Source: Mesocentrotus franciscanus
Taxonomy: Eukaryota; Echinodermata; Echinoidea; Camarodonta; Strongylocentrotidae
DNA: 64,000 nt
Reading direction: 5' to 3'
Assembly (NCBI GenBank): GCA_037976565.1
Contig: CP137675.1
Coordinates: 4,722,364 to 4,786,363, forward strand
Made by a program: the position numbers and the translations under genes. How positions within the stretch are numbered: the stretch's first letter is position 1; every line of letters starts with the position of its first letter. Below are positions 13,022 through 23,524 of the stretch, one piece after another. Under the pieces are notes generated by a model. The model was given only the letters and a program-made list of their open reading frames with translations, had not been told where the DNA came from and did no database searches.

Positions 13022-16000
13022 GCTATTACTTCTACTATTACTTCTACTTCTGCTGCTATTACTACTACTTCTACTGTAACGATTACTGCTGCTGCTACCA
13101 CTGCTTCTACTAGTACTATTAAAGACTAACCACTACTACTACTACTACTACTACTACACTACTCCTACTACTAAGACTACTACTATTACAACGGCTGCTG
13201 CTGCTGCTACTACTACTGCTACTGCTACTACTTCTTCTTCTTCTACTACTACTACCGTCTACTGCTGCTGTTTTTACTTCTACGTCACGATTCAATCAAT
13301 GAGGTAACTGAATTATATTTAGAGCAATCATGATCCACCAACCTGGTTCATCTTGGTAAAATTTGTTCCAAAGTTTTCTGCATTTTCCAGGTTCTTCCTT
13401 GTCTCTAAAAATTAAATCAAGAAATATTTCAATGACAGACAAATGGAATTACGTCTTTTAAGGTCAAATTGATGATTTAAGAAACTTTGTAAAAATATAT
13501 TTAATATAGTCATATAGAATGGATGAAACTAATTTTACATAATTGATAGTATAACATTTCTTTTTTTCTTTTTCGAAAGTTCGACTTTTGCATGCTTAAT
13601 CGGTGTCAAGAAAAGTGGTAATCGTTTAGTTCGTTAAACATTAATTTGGCATCGTCTCCTTCTTCTCTGTTCTCTCTCTCTCTCCTTATCTTTTTTTCTC
13701 TCTCTCTCTCTCTTTCTCTTTCTATAAGTAATATATTGGTACTTTTCCCACTCCTCCTTGGGCGTCAATAGATATTTGACCCTTTGATAGAAGTGTGTCT
13801 TCATGAAGTCTTCTTCATAGTCGTGGATCTCCACTTCAAGACCCTGCAAGAACAACAATGCAAAATCATTATCATATTACTTGAAATTAGTGTTCATATC
13901 CAAGAGAATTTTGGAAAAATATATCACCATTGCTATCATTAAAAAATCAATAACAAATATTATCATCTTCGTTACCACAAATCACATCCCTACTGCGATC
14001 ATCACCATCATCATCACTATACTACCATCATCACCACCATAATCATCACCATCATCATCACTACCACCATCATCAGCACCATCATCATCACTACCACCAT
14101 CATCAGCACCATCGTCATCTCTACTGCCATCATCACCACCATCATCATCACTACTACCATCATCATCATCACTACTACTATCATCACCACCATCATCATC
14201 ACAAACTTCATCACCACCATCATGATAATCGCTATCACCATCATCATCACCATCATCATCATCATCATCAACATCATCAACATCAGCAGCAGCAGCATTA
14301 TCATTAATAGCACCACCAACCTCATCACCATCCATCACTCCTTCATCTTCAGTAGCATCAACCTTTAGACCTACCTGTCTAAGCTTTTTCCTGAACATGT
14401 AATTATTGTACATTCTTTGAATGAAGAGGACCAAGAGAACGAGGTAACACAGGTAGATTGGTATCAGAATTAGACTGTTCACATCACCCTCATCAGATTC
14501 CTAATCGAGAGAGTGCGGCACATATTATAGGAGGGTAAGCATAATGATAAAGAAAAATAGTGCTAATGTATTACCGTCAATAGAGCGCATTTCTCTGTGT
14601 TTTTAAAATTTACTGAACACAATCCTCGTTTCCCTTATATCTTATCCCCGTTCTCACCTCTCTTCTCCCACTCTCTTTCTTTCTCTTTCTCATTTTCTTT
14701 CTCTCTCTCTCTCTCTCTCGCTCTCTCTTTTTTTCCCTCTCTCTTCCTAATCTCTCTCCCCTCTTTCTCTTATTAGAGGAAGAGAGAGAGAGAGAGATAG
14801 ATAGAGAGAGAGAACGAACGAAAGAAAGAGAAATTAGAAAAGATAGAGAAAGAAAGTGAAAGATAGAAATAAGAGAGAGAGAGAGAGAAAAGAAAAATAG
14901 AAAGATAGAGAAAGAAAGTAAGAGATAGAGAGAGAGAGAGAGAGAGGGGACAGCAGAGAAAGAAAATATGATGAGAGAAAGAGAACGTTATTTTTTTTTT
15001 ACTGTGAAACAACGAATTTATGACTTAACGTTCACGTCAGCTAGAGCTCATATTGCTCGTTCCACTTGATGGGGTGTTAAATGAAGAATCGCATAGAGTA
15101 AACATAGCTTTATTTACTTCAGTCCAAAGATAAATACGTGGTATGATAATTTTTTGTTTTCTCAATGTTTCATGTCTATTAAAGTCGTTAATAATATATA
15201 AAGGAAAAATAAAACGCAGCTAAAAAGAGGAATACTCACTCCCCAGGGACATTCAGCCAGCGAGTAGTAATACAAAAATGCCCTGAAAAGAATAAGATAT
15301 AAGATAAAAGAAACATGCCCATTTTAAGATCAAAATTTGCTTGGCGTTTATCGTGAAACTCATATCAGTATGTCAATGCTCATATTCTCTTTCAGCGAGA
15401 AAATGAAATTTAACCTTGATATTGGTGTTGAAGACGATGTAAAAGATTGCCAGTAAGTATATGGCGATTATCAAATTCTAAAATAAAATTAAGAAACAAT
15501 GCATATCACATATCCAGATGACCATATACATGTACATTCATTATTTGGGGCCATGACTTAAAGAGTTTCTCCCTTGAGTTACCTATATGCATTTAGGTCA
15601 GCCCAGAATTCAATCGACATCTGATATTATACTCTTCGGAATTAATATCCAAGCTTAGTTGAAATACAACTGGTCACATTTATCATTCATTCATTTTATT
15701 TCTTTACCTAAATAATCCTCCAAATCTGAAATGGTGATTTTTGTTGTTGATTTTTTTTTAGTCATTAATTATTCATTAAATTTTAGGCCTGTCAAAAATC
15801 GAAGGAATATACAAAGCGTCATATACTTTTAATAATTAATACTTGATACCTTATATTCAATTAAGATGCACAAAATGATAGTTTAGAGATATGGCTTTTA
15901 TTACCATTCTAAGGTATAGAGTACTCCGATGACGTCACTAACGACCCATTCTTGTACAGTTAGGCAGATCATGATTGGATAATGAGCTAGTCCAATGGCA

Positions 16001-18355
16001 AACACGTTTACATACGCCATACAGCTACGAACAGCACCTGCGGAAGTAAAGGTAGACGTATACAACCAGATGCAAGATACACCATAATCTGACTAACTCA
16101 ACAGGGATTATAAAAGAGGTGATTTAATTAGTAAACAAAATCTAAGAATACTTTCAAAGTAGTTCCGGTTGATATAATCAATCGTCTCGGTGCAGCAAAG
16201 AAGCTTCAGTATGTCTGTACCTAAATCCATCTTACGAAGATTGTAGCATTGTTTTACCTTGAAAGAAAAACCGTTAATATAGATACTTTATAAACTGTGT
16301 AAATAACTTACTTTATACATTTTAAATATCTATATTAAGCTAATTTTATGGACAGGGATATGAGTTTAAAAAAAATTAAATTACCATTCTTGTAAAAGAT
16401 ATCTTCTATTCATGTGTTATTTGTTGATTGGCATCGATAGAATTGTTCATGATTCTTATTGAAAATTAACATTAATATTCCATCTCCACTTATAAATCCA
16501 ACCATTAAATCGTCAAGTTCTTCTTCCTGACGGCTATATGGTCGATGCTTACCTCTAACCATCTCAGGCAGGTCATCATAGTTGGGTTCGACGTAGTAGT
16601 TACCGGTAAACAGATCGAGGATTCCAATACAGGTAATCCCGAATGCACACACGAAGGCAAGGCGATCGGAGTACGAGTCTAGTAAGTTGACAGGACTGTA
16701 AAGAAAAGACAAATGTACCACAAGTCTGAATGACTTGAAATTATGTTTCTGGGCCCTGTTTCATAAAACATGTTATCAATAACAAGTTACAAGCTACTGT
16801 TAAAAGCTACTGAAATCATGGCATCTGATTGGCTGAGAGCAAATTTGTCATAGAAATTTAGCATTTGTTATAGATAAAAAGTTTTATGAAACGGGCCCCC
16901 GGTGTGACAAGATATTTGCTATTAAAACGATTTTACCACGTCAAAAGTATAGGGTTAGGTTTAGGGTTGTAGTTGGGTTCTAGGTTAGGTTTAGGGTTAT
17001 GTATATAGTTTTTGAACCAGGGTTGAAATTAGGAATTCGGTCAGTGCAAGAATTTACCGTGGAGCAATTGTCTAAGAAGCACGTGTCGTACAACCTGTTT
17101 AAATTTGTAGTTACCTTTCTACAAATTGCGAGCTATTTCTACGTCCTTATGAGAGTCAATCACACATGCAACAGAAATGACGGTATAAATTGATTTACGA
17201 TTGTTTATAGGTCACACGTTACTATTATGATTTTTTGCAGGAGAGATTAATAACAGTTTTCTAGATAATCAGTTTAATGAATACCTAGACCTACTTCATT
17301 TTGCATTAATGAAGATATTTTTCAACAAAATCAAACATGATTTTAAAAAGAAAGAAAAAAGCTATTATGATACTTACATTAGATTAGTGTTGGATAGAAT
17401 ACGTGACCGATTAAAAAAAAATATTCTAAAATGGTTGAAAGATCTTCTGAAATTCTCTATCGCAACTTTTTTTCATTTAGTAACACAATATATGATTAGC
17501 GGCCGTCATAGCAACCGTGTCTGACTTACTAAGCTACGCTAGGTCGTCCTCCACAGCAACCAGGCCATAGCCGTGTCCGAGGTTGAAAGAACCCAAAGAA
17601 AAGGATTATCAGAGCCTACAAATGTGAAACATATCATAAATAAATAAGTGAATAAATAGATATAAACATACTGTATATAAACGTGTATTATAACTCAATA
17701 TCAGCACAAAGGACTGTTCTTAGATCAAAAAGTTGAAAAACAAGTCGCAGTCTGAGAAAACAAAGAAAATACAAAATGTAATCATGGTAAAGCATGTATT
17801 ACAACGATGATTTCATGCCTCTAAGTTGTCACATTTTCTTCCAGTAAATTGTACATACACATGTAAATTCATGTTTTTTTAGCATAATATCATTCATCAA
17901 GATTTTTCTATGAAGGAGCTATACAAGATAAACGTTTGTTAAAATTATGATTAAAATCATAATTATATACATGGGTATTTAAGAATCCATGACCCCCTCC
18001 CTCACTATCCTTGCCCGATAAAATATTGACTAATCAGTGCCTATATCAACGTATTATAGTCTTCAATACTAACCGCTACAGGCAGGTTGACCATCGACCA
18101 CTGCTGCACTGTAAACCTGGCGTTTCCGCACCCATACTCCGTCTCATTGACCACAACATCATCAGTCCAGTTCGTCAGGTCAGGGATTTGAGTCGCGTTG
18201 ACTATCACACTCATATTGACCGCTTTGGGTTCGATGGGCGAGAGAGAAGCTGAGAAGTACACATAGCCAAAGATGCATGCACAGATGAAAATGAAGAGGA
18301 TAAATAAGCGAAAGGCAAAGGTAGAGCATCGACTCTGACGTGATTCGGAAACCAT
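10824..18355 (-). CDS. STRA6-like (RBP receptor family) membrane protein, 3' half missing
   Basis: Exons on the minus strand: 18355-18074, 17615-17530, 16695-16553, 16037-15905, 15282-15240, 14500-14375, 13843-13743, 13404-13343, 12220-12159, 11493-11343, 10899-10824. All junctions are in phase, giving about 421 residues. Family support: RTRLWPGCCGGRP followed across the intron by YPVNLLDS aligns with the LWP-C-GRP-PVDFL stretch I recall in vertebrate STRA6; LAHYPIMICL matches its next TM; SLAECPW matches its AECP motif; FLFSRRIICTIGLSGL matches the R-C-Y TM region. The first exon has a TM near residues 14-35 and Asn-glycosylation sites. STRA6 is a plasma-membrane transporter/receptor that takes up retinol from carriers. 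Vertebrate proteins are about 670 residues, so about 250 C-terminal residues are not found. The ligand in this animal is unknown. Confidence 0.8.
12343..13275. repeat. Long compound (CTA/CTG)n microsatellite in a STRA6-like intron
   Basis: About 930 bp of imperfect three-base repeats, mainly CTA, with CTG, CTT and CCA variants, lying in the intron between the exons at 12159-12220 and 13343-13404. Its Thr- and Tyr-rich open frames are by-products of the repeat. Confidence 0.95.
13643..13735. repeat. CT-rich microsatellite next to an exon
   Basis: Polypyrimidine tract ending about 10 bp from the donor of the exon at 13743-13843, in the intron of the minus-strand gene. Read on the minus strand it is a purine-rich (AG)n run just downstream of a donor. 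Confidence 0.85.
13980..14335. repeat. (ATC)n imperfect microsatellite in a STRA6-like intron
   Basis: Runs of CAT/CAC/ATC triplets on the plus strand. On the minus strand they read as an Asp-rich extension of the exon at 14375-14500, but the GTAGGT donor at 14374 ends that exon, so the Asp run is intronic. Confidence 0.9.
14640..14985. repeat. Polypyrimidine tract followed by polypurine tract
   Basis: Plus-strand (CT)n-rich sequence to about 14770 switches at TTATTAGAGGAAG to (GA)n-rich sequence to about 14985. The halves are roughly complementary and could fold into a long hairpin. Intronic in the STRA6-like gene. Confidence 0.9.
15415..15477 (-). other. Open, TM-like intronic segment (not used as an exon)
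   Basis: Flanked by AG and GT on the minus strand and encodes a hydrophobic stretch (IAIYLLAIFYIVF), but its phase fits neither neighbour. Skipping it joins 15905 to 15282 in frame and matches the family better. It could be a chance open stretch or a relic. Confidence 0.4.
16720..17100. repeat. Interspersed repeat copy A with GGTTAGGG-like core, interrupted by a foldback element
   Basis: Contains AAGTCTGAATGACTTGAAAT near 16720, a degenerate GGTTAGGTTTAGGG array at 16952-17000, and AATTAGGAATTCGGTCAGTG near 17027. Copies B (38365-38490) and C (56403-56650) share these blocks. The foldback at 16750-16900 splits it. Confidence 0.7.
16750..16900. repeat. Foldback (MITE-like) element, GGGCCC ends
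   Basis: Inverted ends GGGCCCTGTTTCATAAAAC and GTTTTATGAAACGGGCCC flank about 110 bp. Comparison with repeat copy C at 56403-56650, which reads GTTTCAGGTGTGA across the same point, gives an empty site and confirms the insertion. Confidence 0.85.
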
Positions 18356-18976
18356 GGTCAATCTCTATACGTGTACATAGAATTGATAACAAATGTAGAG
18401 AGGAATCCTTTGTATCTTTTAAAAGTTTATGTAGGTTAATGTGAACGAAATCGTCCCGGGTATACAGATCTGCGGGTATATAACGTGACGAAAGAAAGTA
18501 AAGCTGACCAGCACAAAATAACATTTTCCCGGAGCAGAAACTGCTTACAAAATTGCTAAGAGAATTTTTCGCTCATCCAATGAACGATTCCCACTGACAT
18601 TAATTAGTCTCACAGGAACAGTACTAATTGGCACAAAATAACCTCGCGTGATACTGAACTAGCATTCTGTGATGTGTTGAAGCTAGTACATTTAAGTATA
18701 GTAGCTACACAGGTTAAGAAATAGTACTGAACAAACTGAAGAAGGAATTTTGCAAGTTCAAGTGAAACAATTAAGTTGCATGTGATGTATATATTCTGCG
18801 TAATAAATCAAACATGAACTTTGCTCCCGGCCCTCTCTCTCTCTTTCTTTCTCACTCCCATTCTTCTCTTCTCTTCGCCAACGCACGGGTACTATCAGTT
18901 TCGTTTCAGGGTTGAGCTACGTCATCACATCATCGACTGGACTTTGAAACCATTATAAGTCCATTAGTTTGAGTGC

Positions 18977-19116
18977 CCACACCGCAGTCACACCGCCAAA
19001 CCGATTCCAAACCGACTCCAAACCGGCTCTAAACTGACCGATTCTTTGCCACTTTAATAGGGTAATGTAGTTTGTTAGGTCGGTCTAATGTCGGTCTCGT
19101 CGGTGTGACTGTGGTA
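18977..19116. repeat. Foldback element with internal 11-bp tandem units
   Basis: Ends CCACACCGCAGTCACACCG and CGGTGTGACTGTGGT are inverted. The left half has tandem 11-bp units (AAACCGATTCC, AAACCGACTCC, AAACCGGCTCT), and the right half has GGTCGGTC units complementary in part. Confidence 0.75.
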
Positions 19117-19446
19117 TCAACCGTTATACATGTACATGTAATGGGAACTGCGCGCATGTGTTTGGTATAGTAAACACAAATCTTTTACAGTTAATTTGGC
19201 AATTGACATTGAGTTAATACATACACGTCTACTATATTTGGAATTTTTTAACTGACAGTGGTTTCAATACAAGTATTGTTTGGCCTATTCAACATACGGT
19301 CCTAACATCGCTATTAACATCGCAATGTTTTTTTTAAAGGTATTTGTTATTATTTTCTCTCAAATCAAATACATATTGTACAAATCATTCATAACAAAAT
19401 TGTACATATTCTTCATAACAAAACTGGATGTTATTATATCGATTAA

Positions 19447-19822
19447 AGGGATCGTTTAACAGTGTTAAATCTGAGATACACGGCCCTACATGTTATTAGT
19501 GTCTGTGATATGGTGTAATAATGAAGCCCTAAAAAAATTGCGCTTCAAAATGATCAAGAAGTGCCTCAAAAAGTAAAAATCTTTGATTGACCGGTTTTAC
19601 CATACTCGTTTTCCCTAATAGACTATAGTGTTATAAGAACCATCAGGCGAACGGTTTTCAAAATTTGTAATTCCAATCATAAATATCTTGATAATCAGAC
19701 AGGCGATCAGCTTGTAAAAGTCATGGGGTTCCTGACTGACCTAAAGGTTTATGATTATCATTGCATCATGAGCTAAATCCAGAATTTTGTTTCAGAATCT
19801 GAGACAAAGTTACCGGATCCCT
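19447..19822. mobile_element. TTAA-flanked short element
   Basis: TTAA at 19443-19446 and 19823-19826 bound 376 bp. The inverted ends are short: AGGGATC at the left and GATCCCT at the right, with weaker matches inside. No ORF. TTAA targets and AGG-type ends suggest a non-autonomous piggyBac-type element. Confidence 0.55.
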
Positions 19823-21087
19823 TTAAAGAAATGGCGTAGTTGCTGAGCAACTTCTGCCGGAAACAGCGATGTCAGTAAAATTCCGATGTGTGGACCGAAG
19901 TGTTAAAAAGGCATATTATTTCGTTGAAAAAAAATCTGATATTAAATTAAATCTCTTCATCCTTCAAGGGATGGTTTAGACTACGGTTTTTTTTCCTCTC
20001 CCAGTAATAGACCTAATGTTCTTGACAATGGTTTTCGTATTGTATTAACGATATTGTTCACAACGTATATGCATTAGTCGCATTACTGGTCGGAACGACA
20101 TCCAACGGATATTAATCACAAGTGGATTCCATGATGCCCTGATAATATTTAATCAATCTTATCATTTGGGCCAATACACACCTAAAGATCTTTGCAGACG
20201 TAAACAAAACGTGCCCATCTTTCTGTACCCTATAATCTATAAGTGATGCTGTGCACAAAGTGGGTAATGTTTTGTCCATTTTGGGTCATTTTTATAAGAA
20301 ATCTTAACGAGAAGATTAGATCGTTCATACAATACTGAACACAATTCCTAGAAAATATATGCATGTAGATTACGTAAAGATAATATGAAAAAACCGTCAA
20401 ATACACTTTTGCCTTGTGCCTTGTGTTTAATTCATATCACTTAGTTTAATTAAGTTTAATTTATGTCATAGAACATTAATCTACAGATTTTCACAAATAG
20501 AAAAGACCACATTGCAGAACTTACTCTTTTGTTACAAATGAAGAATACTCCACAGTTCCATCATCAACAACGTGTTGCACTTGCGTTGGTTCTATGAGGC
20601 GTTATACTGTCAGAAGGCTCTCATTATTGAGCTACATTGCTTAATCTGCAGACCTAATAAGCAAGGACATTATGTCTACTTTTCAAGGGGATGAACGAGA
20701 TAATCCGTTAAGCAAGTTAATGAATAACTGGAACAAAAACAAATAGTGGTCTTGTTTTGTTTTGTTTTGTTTCACGGTTGTTTTTTCATGAGTGTGTTTG
20801 GTACGAGTGATGGCCTCTAGGCGATAGTTCCTTCTATCGTAGCAGAATCTGATGCATTTTGGAACACGAGGCGTCTTTGCCTGACGTAAGACTGTAAAGA
20901 TAAGGGCGTGCTAATGAGGCCCATGAGGAAATTAAATGAAATATTGATCTATTCTCCCTGAGCCCCTACTTCCTCTTCATGGTTTCAATGCCATATTTTA
21001 AACCCATGACGTCACGTGACTAATATCGAGACAATGATACAAAATTAATGATCAACACTGTTATCATTCCGGGGAACTTTGGAAGGC

Positions 21088-21223
21088 AGGGTAGCGTTTC
21101 ACGAGACGGTCACAAGTGCAAGTTCGCCGACAACCCATTGAAACATGCGAATTTAATTTAACGCGTTTTTTAATTGGATGTCGGTGAATTTGCACTTAGG
21201 ACGGGATCGTGAAAGGATGCCCG
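21088..21223. repeat. Foldback element (CGTTTCACGAGAC type)
   Basis: GTTTCACGAGACGG near 21095 and CCTAAGTGCAAATTCACCGACATCC (on the opposite strand, from about 21202) mirror the left arm CACAAGTGCAAGTTCGCCGACAACC. The centre is AT-rich. A related palindrome lies at 62025-62110. Confidence 0.65.
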
Positions 21224-23288
21224 TGTCTTTTTTATGTCATGCACTGGAGCACTAGATGGCGTTAGTAACCAAATATTCACCGATTACTTAGTTCTCGTGT
21301 GACGGGACAACCCACTAAATCGTCTTTCAGGGTTATTATTTTGTTGTTGTTGACTGTCTACTGATCTTTTGACATGTAATTCATTGCTTTAAAAAAAATG
21401 AAATGTGTTAGAATCATATGCGTTTATGTCAACAGATACGGGTTGCGGATGGTGACGAATAAACTAATGTACAGGTGTAGGCTAACATGTGGATTTCAGT
21501 CGTATAGAATTCTCGTATAAAATGACAAGTGAAAAAAGCAATTCGATAGCAGGAGTAGTAGGTATAGCATCCATATTTTATTAGTATGTGAACTGAAGCC
21601 GTAATGCACTAAGAATTGTATAGTTTATGCTTTCTATTCTTTCTAATTAGGGGGGGGGGCTCTGGTGAGCATAGGTGTTATTAAATTCATTTTCTGCGAT
21701 GGCGGGGGAGAGTGGCTTGATGAAATGAGGGGTTGAGCCTGGTTGCTTATTATGCATTTGCCCACTGGTAACATAATACTTTCACAAGTTGATATCCCTC
21801 ACCATTGGATTTTTGTTGTTGTAATGTCTAAATTTCGTTTAAAAATAGATGATATCAATCTGGTAGGCCTACACTGCAGGCAAGAGTCAGGACTAATATT
21901 TAGCATGTTATTAATTTTATTACCACTCTTATATTCTCTGAAATGTTATCTTTATTGAGGGTGACTTGAAAAAGTTAATAACTTCGAAGAGAGGGGGTGC
22001 AACCTGCCACACGCTTCTACCTCTTGGTTGCTTTGATCCATTGCCGAAAATATTTTGCACCTATCATCCCCCACCCCCAACGTAACCACGGATACAAATC
22101 GACACCCCTGGTTTGGACGTATTAGGAACGAGGTAGAACTAGGTTTAAACTGACTACGGACGGGCTTGGACTGCTTGGAAATGGCAAATTTACCCGATCT
22201 GAACTTGATATGAGCAGTACTGACTGTGGACGGGGTAGACGATATGGACGTATTGGGGACTGTTTTGAACGACCACAACCCGTTTTACGATTTTCTAGGA
22301 CGGTTCCAGAACGTAGTGAGAACTAGTTTGGTGTGATGGGGGCTTTAGATGGACATTTTTATAGCACTCATTATGGATCCACCACCCAAGGCACTTCAAT
22401 ATTACCCCTATATACTCCAGCTAGGCCACATATTTCGGTGCTCAAAGCTATTAAGGAATTCCCTCCTACCTCCTACATGTACCTACCAATTCAACACTTG
22501 GTAAAAGTATTTCAAAAAATCCTCTTTTTAAGTACCACGTTACAAATTATTTCATCCACCTGTTACGAATAATTGTCTTTTAAATAGTCAGAAAGCGAAT
22601 TACATACATTAATTGTTGCTAGGAAGAACAAACAGTATTCAAAAAATATGTAGGTTCTCATTTTGAGAAAAGGTACCGTTTTGTGAATAGGTCTAAAAAT
22701 ACATTAAAATAATAATAATAAGCACACAACGACATAGTAAGCATGGTAAAATGCATAGTTATAATGATAGTAAGATGACAACAATATCGGCAAAGACTAT
22801 TTTCGGAATGTGGTGAAACTGCTCATTTTTCAGGCATTTTATCTCTCTTGTAAGTTAGAATAGTTAGGATGGGATTATATTATTCACTTGCTGCGTACGC
22901 ATTATGATTCAAGGTGTAACAATCATCTTGATGAAATATAATTTTACGTTAGATCAATACAATATAATCTTTATTATGCTACGGGTATACTATAATCAAA
23001 TCCTATGAACACAGAAGCCCACCTTCTAATATAGGACTATCTCGTATAATATAATATAAACAACAACCCATATATTTATATTCGTTACATGCGCACCACG
23101 TGTGAATTGGGTCAAATTAAAGTCCAATTTCATGTAGTAACGGGTTTATGGACAGCTATTATTGAACAATTTAAAATTTACGAGCAATTTCAGCAAAGTT
23201 TTTTTTAAACGGATAGGGTGCACATACAATGTGAGCAATACATAGACTTACTACGTGCAATTTCATTGTACTATGATCGTTGTTAATG

Positions 23289-23395
23289 TCACTGATGGTG
23301 ATGGTGATGATAAGGGTAATGATAATGATAATAATAATAACAACAACAATAATAATAATAATAATAATGATAACAATAATAATATTGTTATTAAT
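23289..23395. repeat. (GAT)n/(AAT)n microsatellite
   Basis: GATGATGATAAGG passing into ATAATAATAAC runs about 130 bp upstream of the METTL27-like start codon. The hydrophobic minus-strand frame over it is a repeat artefact. Confidence 0.85.
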
Positions 23396-23524
23396 TAGTT
23401 GCAACGACAGCAAAAATCAACAAATATGGTAATAATACTCCAACAATACTGTTAACAGTTACATTTTTTTGTTTATTTCATTGTTCATTTACCATAGATA
23501 AGCATCAAACAAGCCGCAATAATT

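Larger units (their letters stand above)
18356..23524. other. Intergenic region between STRA6-like and METTL27-like genes
   Basis: About 5.2 kb with no exon I can support. It should hold the promoters of both divergently transcribed genes, but no clear TATA or initiator was identified. Contents recognised: foldback elements at 18977-19116 and 21088-21223, a TTAA-flanked element at 19447-19822 and a microsatellite at 23289-23395. Short open frames at 21743-22572 show no coding character. Confidence 0.55.

Noticed and set aside
12243..13129. Thr-, Tyr-, Leu- and His-rich open frames
   Set aside because: Every frame of a three-base repeat stays open; no splice context or complexity.
13982..14482. 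Asp-rich protein extension of the minus-strand exon (166-codon frame)
   Set aside because: A good GTAGGT donor ends the exon at 14375 and the next exon at 13843 joins in phase; the Asp run is the (ATC)n microsatellite.
15415..15477. TM-like exon in the STRA6-like gene
   Set aside because: Phase is incompatible with both neighbours, and skipping it gives an in-frame junction that fits the family better.
22060..22335. Possible foldback of the type at 18977
   Set aside because: The GGTGTGATGGGGGCTT-like right end is present, but a matching left end could not be found.
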